DNA of 64,000 nucleotides from Vagococcus coleopterorum (GTDB taxonomy: Bacteria > Bacillota > Bacilli > Lactobacillales > Vagococcaceae). Shown here in pieces: positions 27,673 to 37,969 of this stretch. How positions within the stretch are numbered: the stretch's first letter is position 1; the number at the start of each line of letters is the position of its first letter. The translations under genes and the position numbers were made by a program. The stretch covers positions 310,001-374,000 of the forward strand of contig NZ_CP049886.1 of NCBI RefSeq assembly GCF_011303955.1. The letters are read 5' to 3'. The notes below the pieces were generated by a model. That model was not told where the DNA came from, searched no databases, and was given only the letters and a program-made list of their open reading frames with translations.

Positions 27673-29443
27673 ATTTTAAATGATCAATTAACTTTTCAGC
27701 TACTCCCTCAGGAAGACCACTACTAATCAATTCTTCTTTTGAAGCTTCTTGAATATTTTTATACGATTTAAATTTTTTCAAAAGCTGTTGTTTTCTCTTG
27801 GGACCAAGTCCATCAACACCATCTAATTTCGAAGCAAAACTGGTTTTACTTCTTAGCTGACGATGGAAAGTTATGGCAAAACGGTGGACCTCATCCTGTA
27901 TTCTTTGTAGCAAGAAAAACTCAGCTGAATTCCGTTTCAGAGGGATGACATGGTGATCCGCACCATAAATCAATTCACTCGTTCGATGTTTTTCATTTTT
28001 AACTAACCCCGCAATCGGAATGCTTAATCCTAGCTGATTTTCGAGGACCTCCCGCGCAGCTTCAACCTGTCCTTTACCTCCATCAATTAAAATTAAACCT
28101 GGTTTTTCAAGCTCATCCTTTAATACTCTTGAATAGCGACGATAGATTACTTCCCTCATCGAAGCATAGTCATCTGGACCAACTACTGTTTTAATTTTAT
28201 ATTTTCGATACTCATTTTTAACTGGTTTACCATCAACAAAAACCACCATAGCAGAAACCGGATTAGTCCCCATAATATTCGAGTTATCAAAAGCCTCAAT
28301 CCGGTGCAACGAGGGTAGATTCATAGCACCCGCTAATCGGTCAATCGCTCCTACACTACGTTCTTGTTTTTTTATTGTTAAATCAAACTTTTCCTTCAAC
28401 GCCACATCAGCATTTTTAGATGCCAGTTGAACTAACTTTTTCTTTTCACCCCGTTGCGGTTGAGTCACTTTGACACCTGGAACTAATAAACTAACATCAC
28501 TAATCGTAAGCGTTTCTGGAATAAAAATTTCCTTTGGCAATAAATGCCGACCCTCATCATAAAATTGTCCAATATATGTTAGCAAGTCGTCTGTCGCTTC
28601 TCCATAAAATGGAAATAAAGATACATCACGTTCAATAATTTTACCTTGTCTTACAAAGAAAACTTGTACACACATCCAGCCTTTATCCACTGAAAAACCA
28701 AAAACATCACGATTGACAAAGTCTGTTTGCGTCATTTTTTGTGGCATCATTACGGACTCTATCGATGACAACTGGTCACGGTATTCTGCCGCTTTTTCAA
28801 ACTCAAGATTGTTAGCTGCTGCTGTCATTTTTTCTTTTATTTCAGCTTGTATCCCCCAATAATTACCACTTAGGAATTTTTTAATTTCTGTTCTCATTTC
28901 TAAAAACACTTGCGGATTCACATCAAAATAACCCGGACATAAACACTGCCCCAGGTGGTAATAGAGACAAGGTTTTTTAGCAGATAAACTACACTTTCTT
29001 AATGGATATAATCTATCCAACATTCTTTTCGTTTCATTCGCCGCCTTAACATCAGGATAAGGACCAAAGTAATCGGCATGATCTTTCTTAATTTCTCTCA
29101 CAATCTTTAATTGAGGATACTTTTCATTAGTAATTTTTATGAACGGGTAACTCTTATCATCCTTTAACAGAATATTATATCGAGGTTTATTTTCTTTAAT
29201 TAGATTAATTTCTAGCAAAAGCGCTTCTTTATTTGACTCTGTCACAATATATTCAAAATCAGCAATTTCGCTAACTAACTTCTCAGTTTTGGTATTATGG
29301 CTTCCCGTAAAATAAGAACGAACACGATTTTTCAATATTTTTGCTTTTCCTACGTAAATAATATCTCCGAATTCATTCTTCATCAAATAACACCCTGGCT
29401 GTTCAGGTAATAATTCTAATTTCCCTTTGATTCGTTCATTCAT
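27671..29443 (-). CDS. uvrC: UvrABC excinuclease subunit C
   Basis: 590 residues. The N-terminal GIY-YIG nuclease ('[18 protein letters not shown]') makes the 3' incision. A UVR domain around '[15 protein letters not shown]' binds UvrB, an RNase H-like endonuclease region ('IEAFDNSN', '[10 protein letters not shown]') makes the 5' incision, and a C-terminal helix-hairpin-helix ('[19 protein letters not shown]') binds DNA. Nucleotide excision repair. It stands alone; no LexA-like box is seen upstream. Confidence 0.97.
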   Translation of the reverse strand: MNERIKGKLELLPEQPGCYLMKNEFGDIIYVGKAKILKNRVRSYFTGSHNTKTEKLVSEIADFEYIVTESNKEALLLEINLIKENKPRYNILLKDDKSYPFIKITNEKYPQLKIVREIKKDHADYFGPYPDVKAANETKRMLDRLYPLRKCSLSAKKPCLYYHLGQCLCPGYFDVNPQVFLEMRTEIKKFLSGNYWGIQAEIKEKMTAAANNLEFEKAAEYRDQLSSIESVMMPQKMTQTDFVNRDVFGFSVDKGWMCVQVFFVRQGKIIERDVSLFPFYGEATDDLLTYIGQFYDEGRHLLPKEIFIPETLTISDVSLLVPGVKVTQPQRGEKKKLVQLASKNADVALKEKFDLTIKKQERSVGAIDRLAGAMNLPSLHRIEAFDNSNIMGTNPVSAMVVFVDGKPVKNEYRKYKIKTVVGPDDYASMREVIYRRYSRVLKDELEKPGLILIDGGKGQVEAAREVLENQLGLSIPIAGLVKNEKHRTSELIYGADHHVIPLKRNSAEFFLLQRIQDEVHRFAITFHRQLRSKTSFASKLDGVDGLGPKRKQQLLKKFKSYKNIQEASKEELISSGLPEGVAEKLIDHLK

Positions 29444-29514
29444 TGGTTCACCTACTTTCGACTATTAAGATGCCTTTATATCATTATAGCAAAATACTCT
29501 TTTAAATACTTTTA

Positions 29515-29566
29515 CCCCGTTTTAAATATAATATTTTACGTAACTTACTAATGATAACAAACGGGG
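29515..29566 (+). other. Inverted repeat that could mask the comC ribosome site
   Basis: CCCCGTTT (29515-29522) is the exact complement of AAACGGGG (29559-29566), which runs into the ribosome site GGGGAGGAG of comC. If transcription starts upstream of 29515 the stem would cover part of the Shine-Dalgarno. Confidence 0.3.
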
Positions 29567-29577
29567 AGGAGCAAGTT

Positions 29578-30261
29578 ATGTTAAATGCCACACTTTTCTA
29601 TATTGGCTGTTGTTTTGGTTCATTTCTCAATCAAGTTGCTTTAAAAAATGTACTAACAATTAATTTTCAAAGGTCCACTTGCGATTCATGCTCAAAACAA
29701 TTAACGTGGTATGATCTAATCCCATTATTTTCATACATATTATATAGAAGAAAATGTCGATATTGTAATTTTCCCATTGCATATTCATATTTAATCGCTG
29801 AGTTGATTTGCGGCGCCTTGTTCATTTTAATTTTCTGCATACAGCAATTGCAATCAATTATTATAATCACCACGCTAATCCTCGCATATTTATACAGTTT
29901 AATGGATTATTATCATTTAGAAATCAATCCAACACTTTTTTATCTACCTAATATTCTTCTTTTAGTAACTGTTGTCAGCATAAATGGCATAACCGAAACA
30001 TTACATATATCTTTCACTTTCTTACTGTTTATTGTTTTATTTAGCATTACTAAACTACTTCCTAATTCCCTTGGGGGAGCGGATATAAAAATTATCCTTT
30101 CATGGAGCATTTTTTTTGAACCATCAATTATTCTAATAACATTAATCCTATCCTCGGGAATAGGGCTATGTTACTCACTTCTAATGACGAAAACTAACAC
30201 CTCGCCATTCATTCCATTTTTAACACTTGGCTTATTACTTGCACTATTGTTAAATAAATAA
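29578..30261 (+). CDS. comC: Prepilin peptidase (A24 family), competence type
   Basis: 227 residues from the ATG at 29578 (GGGGAGGAG upstream). The N-terminal 'CCFGSFLNQVA' is the family signature; two CxxC pairs (C35/C38 and C60/C63) form the zinc site; the catalytic Asp residues are D110 ('SLMDYYHLEI') and D169 ('GGADIK'). Seven to eight membrane segments. It cuts and methylates type IV-like prepilins, such as the ComG pseudopilins for DNA uptake. No pilin genes are nearby, as usual for comC. Confidence 0.93.
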   Translation: MLNATLFYIGCCFGSFLNQVALKNVLTINFQRSTCDSCSKQLTWYDLIPLFSYILYRRKCRYCNFPIAYSYLIAELICGALFILIFCIQQLQSIIIITTLILAYLYSLMDYYHLEINPTLFYLPNILLLVTVVSINGITETLHISFTFLLFIVLFSITKLLPNSLGGADIKIILSWSIFFEPSIILITLILSSGIGLCYSLLMTKTNTSPFIPFLTLGLLLALLLNK

Positions 30262-30292
30262 AATAAAAAAACCAACTCAATTGAGTTGGTTT
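30262..30292 (-). terminator. Terminator of the sagA-like gene
   Basis: AAACCAACTCAATTGAGTTGG palindrome flanked by a run of seven T's on the minus strand; it may also work weakly for comC. Confidence 0.85.
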
Positions 30293-30303
30293 GACATTTT
30301 AAA

Positions 30304-31533
30304 TTAGTTTACACGTACTGCGAAATCTGGTGAATACCATGCAAAGTTCGAAGTCGTTACTGTTTGGCCTTCAGTTGGTGCATGAACATATCCTGTTCCA
30401 CCAGTTGAAATAGCTACATGATGAGTACCACCTTGTGGTCCCCAGAACAATAAATCTCCTGCTTGTGCTTGTGATAATGGGATCACAGTTCCAGCTGATT
30501 CTTGAGGAACTGTCCAACCACCAATTTCTTTACCTGTTACTGCACGATATACATACGCTGTAAAACCAGAACAGTCAAATGATTCAGGACCTTTAGCGCC
30601 CCAAACATATGGTTTACCAATATGTTTCATTGCTTCAGCAACAATTGCTGAACCACTTGCGTTAGGATTAGCTGGCGTCGTTGGCACTTCAGGCTTTTGA
30701 ACAGGCGCTTCAGTTTCAGGTGTCGTTTCCTCTTTTGGAGCTTCCGTTTGAGGCGTTGTTTCCTCTTTTGGAGCTTCCGTTTGAGGCGTTGTTTCACCTT
30801 TTGAAACTTCAACTTCTTCTCTTGAACTTTCTGCTTTAGCAACTGCTTTTTCTTGTTTTTCTAATGCTTTTTCAGCTGCTTTAGCTTCAGCTAAAAATTC
30901 ATCTTTTTTAGATTTTTCAGTTGCTTTTTCAGCTGCTAAGCCATTTGAAACAGCAGCTTTTTGAAGTTCTTGAGTGATTAACTCACCTTTTTTAGCTTCT
31001 AATTTAGCAGCGTTGTTTTGAATTGTTGCAACTTTTTCTTCTGTTGCTTCTTTTTTCTTTTCAACTGCTTTTTTATCTTGCTGTTGTTCAACCATTAAAT
31101 CATTTCCGGCACCAACTAAACGAGTTGCAGCTGCTACTCGAGTAATGGCTTCTGAAACTGATTCAGCATTTAAAACGGCATCAATAAAAGTTGTCCCTTT
31201 ACGATCTGTTTGAACTGATCTTGCTTGATCTTTAATCGCTGCTTCACGTTTTTCAATACGTTCTGTTAACGATGTGATTTCTTTAGTTAATTTTTTAGTT
31301 TCTTTATTTAACGAAACTTGCTCAGCTTGTAATGCTGATGCTTTCGCTTGAATATTTGCAATATTTTCTCTAACTGAAGTTAATTCAGCATTTGCTGCTG
31401 CTTCTTTAGAACTTAAGTCTGATATTTTTTTGTCTGAGTCAGTTGCTGGACTAGCGCTTGATAATACAGGTAGTACTGTTGCACCAAACATCATTGAACT
31501 GATCATTACTGTTGATAAAATACGTTTTTTCAA
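30304..31533 (-). CDS. sagA: SagA-like secreted NlpC/P60 peptidoglycan hydrolase
   Basis: 409 residues with a TTG start; GGAGG lies eight bases upstream. A signal peptide (cleavage near 'SSASPA') leads to a PcsB/SagA coiled-coil region (about 30-235) containing 'KGTTFIDAVLNAESVSEAI'. A Pro/Thr/Glu-rich linker with repeated APKEETTPQTE follows, then an NlpC/P60 domain (about 300-409). The catalytic set is C321 (FDCSGF), H372 and H384, with the same spacing (51 and 12) that I recall for E. faecium SagA. It cuts within the stem peptide and releases muropeptides. It follows mreC-mreD, as in enterococci, with its own promoter and WalR-like box. Confidence 0.93.
   Translation of the reverse strand: MKKRILSTVMISSMMFGATVLPVLSSASPATDSDKKISDLSSKEAAANAELTSVRENIANIQAKASALQAEQVSLNKETKKLTKEITSLTERIEKREAAIKDQARSVQTDRKGTTFIDAVLNAESVSEAITRVAAATRLVGAGNDLMVEQQQDKKAVEKKKEATEEKVATIQNNAAKLEAKKGELITQELQKAAVSNGLAAEKATEKSKKDEFLAEAKAAEKALEKQEKAVAKAESSREEVEVSKGETTPQTEAPKEETTPQTEAPKEETTPETEAPVQKPEVPTTPANPNASGSAIVAEAMKHIGKPYVWGAKGPESFDCSGFTAYVYRAVTGKEIGGWTVPQESAGTVIPLSQAQAGDLLFWGPQGGTHHVAISTGGTGYVHAPTEGQTVTTSNFAWYSPDFAVRVN
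30728..30793. repeat. Tandem 33-bp repeats in the sagA linker
   Basis: Two identical 33-base units (30728-30760 and 30761-30793) plus a diverged copy on the 5' side of the plus strand encode 11-residue Thr/Pro/Glu units (APKEETTPQTE). Identical DNA suggests recent duplication; copy number may vary among strains. Confidence 0.85.
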
Positions 31534-31580
31534 GGTTGTTACCTCCGAAGTTTTTTCTTTTTCTAAGTTTCATATAGGGC

Positions 31581-31591
31581 AATCCCCTATT
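31581..31591 (-). other. Leader motif shared with the M23 hydrolase gene
   Basis: AATAGGGGATT on the minus strand, 48 bases before the start codon; identical to 9095-9105. Here it lies in a hairpin ATAGGG-GATTG-CCCTAT near the expected 5' end of the mRNA. Confidence 0.45.
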
Positions 31592-31606
31592 CAACATTCA
31601 AATAAT

Positions 31607-31655
31607 ATCATAGCAACATGTCAACTGTATAATAGAAATGTTACAATCATGTTTC
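31607..31655 (-). promoter_or_regulatory. sagA promoter with WalR-like box
   Basis: An extended -10, TGCTATGAT (TATGAT at 31607-31612), lies on the minus strand. Upstream, TGTTAC-N5-TGTTTC (31639-31655, plus strand) fits the WalR box TGTWAH-N5-TGTWAH with one mismatch. WalRK control is inferred; it is known for such hydrolases in Firmicutes. Confidence 0.5.
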
Positions 31656-31657
31656 AA

Positions 31658-32173
31658 TTACACGTTAGCCTTTTTTAAGAACTTATTAATTGGAAAACTT
31701 AACAATAAACAGGCCACTATATTAAACATCAATGTCGGTCCCAAGTTCCCTACTACATACCTTGCAACGCCTGGCGTTCTTAGGTTGAATACCACTTGTA
31801 GTAAGTACGCACTACTATCCATTATTGTTATGAAAACAATTAAACCTAAGATAATACTTAACATGTTAATAGGGACATGTTTAAATACCAGATATACAAG
31901 TAATACTGTTAATGGTAAAACAACCATATTTATTCCAATAATGCCATAATAGTAAATATCAAAAAGTAAGCCAATAAACATACTAGTTATTACCATATAT
32001 CGTTTCGAATACCAAATGCTTGCCAATATTAACGCAATCAAAAGTAAGTGACTGTTTAAAAAAGCCTGATTAGTCATCACACTTCTTAAACCGCGACTAA
32101 GTTGTCCATCCAACAGGGTTAAGATAAACAATAGAACTGGTAGCACAATCTTAAATATCTTTTGCTTATCCAT
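31658..32173 (-). CDS. mreD: Rod shape-determining protein MreD
   Basis: 171 residues with five to six membrane segments and no catalytic motif, typical of MreD. It follows mreC by five bases, with a GAAGG ribosome site inside the mreC end. MreD works with MreC in the elongation machinery for side-wall or peripheral peptidoglycan. mreB is absent here, as in ovococci. Confidence 0.92.
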   Translation of the reverse strand: MDKQKIFKIVLPVLLFILTLLDGQLSRGLRSVMTNQAFLNSHLLLIALILASIWYSKRYMVITSMFIGLLFDIYYYGIIGINMVVLPLTVLLVYLVFKHVPINMLSIILGLIVFITIMDSSAYLLQVVFNLRTPGVARYVVGNLGPTLMFNIVACLLLSFPINKFLKKANV

Positions 32174-32178
32174 TCTTC

Positions 32179-33042
32179 TTAACCTTCACTTTCTGCTAAG
32201 CGTTTGATAACCGTTACAAACGAAATATCATACATTGAATTTATTGGTTTTATATAGACTTCTTTATCGAGACCTAAACCATTTTTTTTGATTCCAACAA
32301 CTTCTCCAACTATTAAACCACTCGGAGAATTACCTCCTAAACCTGAGGTAGTTACTTTATCACCTGACTTCAACCCATCTAATGAAGTTAATTGGTTCAC
32401 GATAAAATGACCGCTTTTTTCCTCATAACTTGCTAACAACCCGTAAGACATGTCGCCTTTGTCTGGAGAAATCATAACCGGATACTTGTTAACACTTTGA
32501 TTATTCGATGTTAGTAGCTCTACTTTTGAAGATAACTTATTGACTTCAATTATTCGACCAATCAAACCTTCAGATCCCATAACCGGCATATCAACTTCTA
32601 CACCTGCATCTTTACCTTTATCAATAATCAAAATATTTTGCCATGTGTCAGGAGAGCGACTAATAACACTGCCTGTGATTTTTTCATAACTTGACAAACT
32701 ATCTGACATTTCAAGTTGATTTTTCAAATCTTTATTTTCTTTTTTAAAATTTTCATTTTCTCCTTGGATAACAGCATAACTGTCTAAACGTTTTTTTAAT
32801 CTAGCATTCTCGTCAAATGTATTAAATAAATTTCCAATCGAATCAGTTAAATTACTAATCGCTTTTACAGGAGCCGAAACAATTTTATCTACGGTTCCTA
32901 CAAAATCATTTGTTGAGGATTGAACAACTCCCGTTTCTTTAGTTTCATTTCTTTTAAGCGCAGAAAAACTAACTAAAAAAACAACTGCCAACACTAATGA
33001 AATAAGAATGATTATTTTTTTATTTGAATTCATATCCTTCAC
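32179..33042 (-). CDS. mreC: Cell shape-determining protein MreC
   Basis: 287 residues if started at the GTG at 33042 (MKDMNSNKK), with GGGGCG as the best nearby ribosome site; the ATG at 33033 or the TTG at 33057 are alternatives. One N-terminal membrane segment, a coiled coil (about 60-110) and two beta-barrel C-terminal subdomains with 'GSVISRSPDTWQNILIIDKG' and 'GDKVTTSGLGG'. It scaffolds peptidoglycan synthases outside the membrane. First gene of mreC-mreD. Confidence 0.93.
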   Translation of the reverse strand: MKDMNSNKKIIILISLVLAVVFLVSFSALKRNETKETGVVQSSTNDFVGTVDKIVSAPVKAISNLTDSIGNLFNTFDENARLKKRLDSYAVIQGENENFKKENKDLKNQLEMSDSLSSYEKITGSVISRSPDTWQNILIIDKGKDAGVEVDMPVMGSEGLIGRIIEVNKLSSKVELLTSNNQSVNKYPVMISPDKGDMSYGLLASYEEKSGHFIVNQLTSLDGLKSGDKVTTSGLGGNSPSGLIVGEVVGIKKNGLGLDKEVYIKPINSMYDISFVTVIKRLAESEG

Positions 33043-33137
33043 ATCACTACGCCCCAATCTTGAAATTACTATTGCTAACTATTTTAACATTCTTTTAATA
33101 GTTTTTCTATTTTATCATGCTTATCTTTATAAAAAAT

Positions 33138-33161
33138 AAAAAAGCCCCAAGAGGGCTTTTA
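33138..33161 (-). terminator. Terminator of adhE
   Basis: AAAAGCCC-TCTT-GGGGCTTTT hairpin followed by T's on the minus strand. Confidence 0.85.
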
Positions 33162-33165
33162 TTTT

Positions 33166-35739
33166 TTATCCTTTATATGCTGCTTCGATAATCCCTTTTA
33201 ATTCTGAAATTAAAGGCTCTTTAGGATTTGCAGTTGTGCATTGATCTTCGTAGGCAAGTTCTGCCAAGCGATCCACTGTACTATTTAATTGTTTGTCAGT
33301 TACACCTTGTGCTTTAAAACTCATATCTATGCCTACACGTCTTCCTAAATCAGTTACTTCATTAGCAAGCGACTCAACCAATTCTGTTGTTGTTGTTCCT
33401 TTCAAACCAAGGAAACGAGCGATTTCAGCATAATCTTCATCCGCACGGAAATAGTCATATTTAGGGAAAATAGCGTGTTTAGATGGATCTTTAGCATTGT
33501 AACGAATAACGTGCGGTAATAAAATGGCGTTCGTACGACCGTGAGGGATGTGATACTCACCACCACATTTGTGCGCAATCGAATGACAAATACCTAAGAA
33601 CGCATTGGCAAATGCCATTCCCGCCATCGCTGAAGCATTGTGCATTTTCTCCCTGTTTTCCTCGTTTGGTCGATCACAAGAAGCCTCTAAGTTTTCAAAT
33701 ACTAATTTGATTGCTTGCAAGCTTAGTCCACGAGTATAATCAGAAGCCATTACAGAAACATACGATTCAATTGCATGAGTTAACACATCCATACCAGTAT
33801 CAGCAGTAACTGAACGTGGTACTGATAATACGAATTGCGGGTCAATAATCGCCACATCCGGCGTTAACGCATAATCAGCTAATGGATACTTAACCCCTGT
33901 CTCGCTGTCTGTAATAACAGCAAAGGGTGTCACTTCAGATCCTGTACCTGATGTTGTTGGGATACAAACGAATTTCGCTTTTTCTGCTGTTGGAATTTTA
34001 TATGCACGCTTGCGAATATCTAAGAATTTTTGCTTAGCCCCAAAAAACTCTGTATCTGGGTGTTCAAAGAACAGCCACATGCCTTTCGCCGCATCCATTG
34101 CAGAACCACCACCTAAAGCAATAACAGTATCCGGCTGGAAAGCGACCATTCTTTCAGTACCTTTATAGACCGTATCGCTTGATGGGTCTGGTTCGACATC
34201 AGAAAACATTTCAATCTGCACATCATTTTTACGTTTACGAAGGGTTTCTATTACTCGATCAGCATATCCAAACTTAACCATACCTTCATCACAAACTAAG
34301 AAAACACGATTAACATCGGCCATCTCTTCTAAATAGTTTAACGAGTTCTTTTCAAAGTAAATTTTTTGAGGTAGTTTAAACCATTGCATATTATTTCTCC
34401 GTTTCGCTACAGTTTTAATATTGATTAAGTTTAACGCTGACACATTTTTTGAAACTGAGTTCTTACCATACGAGCCACAACCAAGTGTCAAGGATGGAAT
34501 CATTTCATTGTATAAATCGCCAATCCCACCTTGTGCCGCAGGACTATTAACAAGAATACGACAAGCTTTCATTTTCAAACCAAATTCAATTTGCAGCGCC
34601 TCATCTTCTGAGTGAATTACGGCTGTGTGACCCAATCCAAACTCTTGCATATTTTCACACATTTGAAAAGCTTCTTCTTTTGAGTCAGCTTTCATCATTG
34701 CTAAAACTGGTGATAATTTTTCAAGCGATAAGGGGTAATCAATCCCCGTTCCCTCTAATTCCGTTACTAAAATTTTCGTACCTTCCGGAACTTTAATACC
34801 TGCTAGTTTAGCAATATCTACCGCACTATTCCCTACGATAGCAGGATTAACAGCCGTTTTACTTTCATTCATTACAGCTGCTTCTAACTTTTTAAGCTCA
34901 GATGCTTTGGCAAAGTAGACTTGATGTGCTTGAAATTCTTTTTTTACATCATCGTAAATTTCTTTATCAACAATGACCCCTTGCTCGGAAGCACAAATCA
35001 TTCCATTGTCAAATGCTTTCGAAACGATTAAATCATTCACTGCACGTTTGATTTTAGCTGTTTTTTCTAAATAAACCGGCGTGTTCCCTGGTCCCACACC
35101 CAAGGCTGGTTTACCCGTTGAATAAGCTGCCTTGACCATACCTGAGCCGCCTGTCGCTAATACAATCGCAACACCCTCGTGATTCATCAAACCGTTCGTC
35201 CCATCAATAGATGGCTGTTCAATCCATTGAATACAATTTTCTGGTGCTCCGGCTTGAACCGCTGCATCACGCACGATTCGTGCTGCTTCAGCAGAAGATT
35301 TTTGCGCACTGGGATGGAATGCAAAAATAATCGGATTACGCGTTTTCAAAGAAATCATTGCTTTGAAAATAGTTGTTGATGTTGGATTCGTTGTTGGCGT
35401 CACCCCACAAACAACTCCAACGGGTGTTGCAATTTCGACAATCCCTTTCGATGGATCTTCATTAATAACTCCAACTGTTTTATTATCCTTAATATTGTTC
35501 CAAATTGATTCGGATGCATACATATTTTTTATCGCTTTATCTTCATATATACCACGACCCGTTTCCTCAACTGCCATCTTAGCTAACGGCATATGAGCAT
35601 TAAGTGCCGCCATCGACATTTGATGAACTATATGGTCAACCTGTTCTTGATTAAGCTTTTCCATTTCTATTAAAGCAGCGTTTCCTTTGACGACTAACTC
35701 ATCAATCATTTCTTTAACACCTTGATTTTTTTCAGACAT
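33166..35739 (-). CDS. adhE: Bifunctional acetaldehyde-CoA/alcohol dehydrogenase
   Basis: 857 residues. Residues ~1-430 are an aldehyde dehydrogenase with the catalytic Cys in 'NGMICASEQ'. Residues ~455-857 are an iron-dependent alcohol dehydrogenase with 'GGGSAMDAAK', 'TTSGTGSEVTPF', and metal-binding His residues in 'HAIESYVS', 'CHSIAHKCGG' and 'HGRTNA'. It turns acetyl-CoA to ethanol in two NADH-using steps and forms spirosomes. The start has GGGAGGA nine bases upstream. Two Rex-like boxes flank the promoter, which fits induction at high NADH. Confidence 0.97.
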   Translation of the reverse strand: MSEKNQGVKEMIDELVVKGNAALIEMEKLNQEQVDHIVHQMSMAALNAHMPLAKMAVEETGRGIYEDKAIKNMYASESIWNNIKDNKTVGVINEDPSKGIVEIATPVGVVCGVTPTTNPTSTTIFKAMISLKTRNPIIFAFHPSAQKSSAEAARIVRDAAVQAGAPENCIQWIEQPSIDGTNGLMNHEGVAIVLATGGSGMVKAAYSTGKPALGVGPGNTPVYLEKTAKIKRAVNDLIVSKAFDNGMICASEQGVIVDKEIYDDVKKEFQAHQVYFAKASELKKLEAAVMNESKTAVNPAIVGNSAVDIAKLAGIKVPEGTKILVTELEGTGIDYPLSLEKLSPVLAMMKADSKEEAFQMCENMQEFGLGHTAVIHSEDEALQIEFGLKMKACRILVNSPAAQGGIGDLYNEMIPSLTLGCGSYGKNSVSKNVSALNLINIKTVAKRRNNMQWFKLPQKIYFEKNSLNYLEEMADVNRVFLVCDEGMVKFGYADRVIETLRKRKNDVQIEMFSDVEPDPSSDTVYKGTERMVAFQPDTVIALGGGSAMDAAKGMWLFFEHPDTEFFGAKQKFLDIRKRAYKIPTAEKAKFVCIPTTSGTGSEVTPFAVITDSETGVKYPLADYALTPDVAIIDPQFVLSVPRSVTADTGMDVLTHAIESYVSVMASDYTRGLSLQAIKLVFENLEASCDRPNEENREKMHNASAMAGMAFANAFLGICHSIAHKCGGEYHIPHGRTNAILLPHVIRYNAKDPSKHAIFPKYDYFRADEDYAEIARFLGLKGTTTTELVESLANEVTDLGRRVGIDMSFKAQGVTDKQLNSTVDRLAELAYEDQCTTANPKEPLISELKGIIEAAYKG

Positions 35740-35767
35740 TTACTGTATCCTCCCAATTTTCTTTCAT

Positions 35768-35841
35768 TTGTTAAACTTTTCACAATCATCATATAACACA
35801 ACGAGGAATAAGTAAATGCTTTTCTGTGATTTTTTTCACAA
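35768..35841 (-). promoter_or_regulatory. adhE promoter with two Rex-like boxes
   Basis: -35 TTTACT and -10 TATGAT (35788-35793) are 17 bases apart on the minus strand. One Rex-like box, TTGTGAAAAAAATCACAG (35824-35841), lies upstream with 17 of 18 consensus positions if internal bases are ignored; the other, TTGTGAAAAGTTTAACAA (35768-35785), lies over the start of transcription. Rex binds TTGTGAAATATTTCACAA and is released by NADH. Confidence 0.7.
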
Positions 35842-35856
35842 AAGATTTCAAAAAAA

Positions 35857-35885
35857 GAAAAAGACCTTTATACCAGCCTTTTAAT
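35857..35885 (-). terminator. Probable terminator after comN
   Basis: AAAAGGC pairs (one G-U) with GTCTTTT around a ten-base loop, followed by T-rich sequence on the minus strand. The stem overlaps the comN stop. Confidence 0.45.
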
Positions 35886-36174
35886 CTAACAAATCTTTTA
35901 TTTTATCCCAATCAAATTCATGACTCTTTACTGTCTGAGCACAGATCACTTGATAATCAAAATAATCATTAGCAGTAATGCTTTCAATATCTATTTTCAT
36001 TTCAGAAATTGTTTTGGGAAACTCCCGCTTCCAACGATAGGCTATAATATAGTCCCACAAACTACTAGGTACCACTTTTTTGTAGCCTTCTTCTTGTAAC
36101 TCGGCTGCTTTAACCTTAACCTTTGTATTCAATTTTTGCTTTTTTATAATTCCCAATCGGTTCTTCTTTTTCAT
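35881..36174 (-). CDS. comN: Post-transcriptional regulator ComN-like
   Basis: 97 residues matching the small ComN/YrzD 'post-transcriptional regulator' family: a basic N-terminus, then 'LQEEGYKKVVPSSLWDYIIAYRWKREFPKTISEMK' (seen in pieces) and a charged C-terminus. In B. subtilis ComN promotes comE mRNA translation/localisation and lies near secDF, comparable with its place beside yajC here. The role in this organism is inferred. AGGGGC precedes the ATG. Confidence 0.75.
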   Translation of the reverse strand: MKKKNRLGIIKKQKLNTKVKVKAAELQEEGYKKVVPSSLWDYIIAYRWKREFPKTISEMKIDIESITANDYFDYQVICAQTVKSHEFDWDKIKDLLD

Positions 36175-36198
36175 AACACTGCCCCTGTACTCGAAATA

Positions 36199-36228
36199 AA
36201 AAAGGGAGGCTTTATTAGCCCCACCTTA
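36199..36228 (-). terminator. Terminator after yajC
   Basis: AAGG-T-GGGGCT pairs with AGCC-T-CCCTT around AATAA, followed by T's on the minus strand. Confidence 0.75.
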
Positions 36229-36232
36229 ATTA

Positions 36233-36598
36233 TTATTTGTTATTTGGTTCTTCAATTTCGACTTCAACTGCTTCGACTACTTCATCAGTAGTTGGCGTTT
36301 CAACAGTTGTTTCTGTAACCGTTTCTGTCACTACATCAGCTGCTGGCGTTTCAGTTACTGTTGCAATTGCTGAACGGTTAAATTCTAATTGAATGCCTTC
36401 GCAATCTAACCAAACTGTATCTTTAGTTTGATCAATTTCAGAAATAACACCGTGTAAACCACCGATTGTTACTACTTTACTTCCAACTGTCATTGAATTT
36501 AATAAATCTTGTCTTTTTTGTTGTTGTTTCTTTTGAGAACGCGTCATGAAAAACATCATTCCACCTAAGACAACTAACATTAGTAATGTTGAGCTCAT
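36233..36598 (-). CDS. yajC: Preprotein translocase subunit YajC
   Basis: 121 residues from the ATG at 36598 (AAGGTGG upstream). One N-terminal membrane helix (about 4-20), then the basic 'RSQKKQQQKRQ' and the beta-domain 'GSKVVTIGGLHGVI', as in all YajC. The C-terminal 40 residues are an acidic Thr/Val/Glu tail. YajC joins SecDF at the translocon; secDF is not in the window. It follows tgt, the common order. Confidence 0.95.
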   Translation of the reverse strand: MSSTLLMLVVLGGMMFFMTRSQKKQQQKRQDLLNSMTVGSKVVTIGGLHGVISEIDQTKDTVWLDCEGIQLEFNRSAIATVTETPAADVVTETVTETTVETPTTDEVVEAVEVEIEEPNNK

Positions 36599-36692
36599 TT
36601 TATTGTCCACCTTATTTTTTAGATTTTCTCTTACTTCCACTTCACTTTATCAAAAATATTATGATAACGCTACTATTTTAAACGTAAACAAA

Positions 36693-37847
<1,155 letters not shown>

Positions 37848-37942
37848 CTACTTTCATATCATATATTTTTTCTACTTACATACCTTAAATATAATACCGT
37901 TGTTTCCGGCTTTTAGCAAGATGAGACTACCCTGAATTAAAT

Positions 37943-37969
37943 AAAAAAAGCTTACCTAAGTAAGCTTTT
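37943..37969 (-). terminator. Terminator after queA
   Basis: AAAAGCTTAC-TTAG-GTAAGCTTTT with T's on the minus strand. Confidence 0.8.

Noticed and set aside
30627-30842. 71-codon ORF inside the sagA-like gene
   Set aside because: It is an out-of-frame reading of the repetitive linker and consists of Lys/Leu/Gln repeats.
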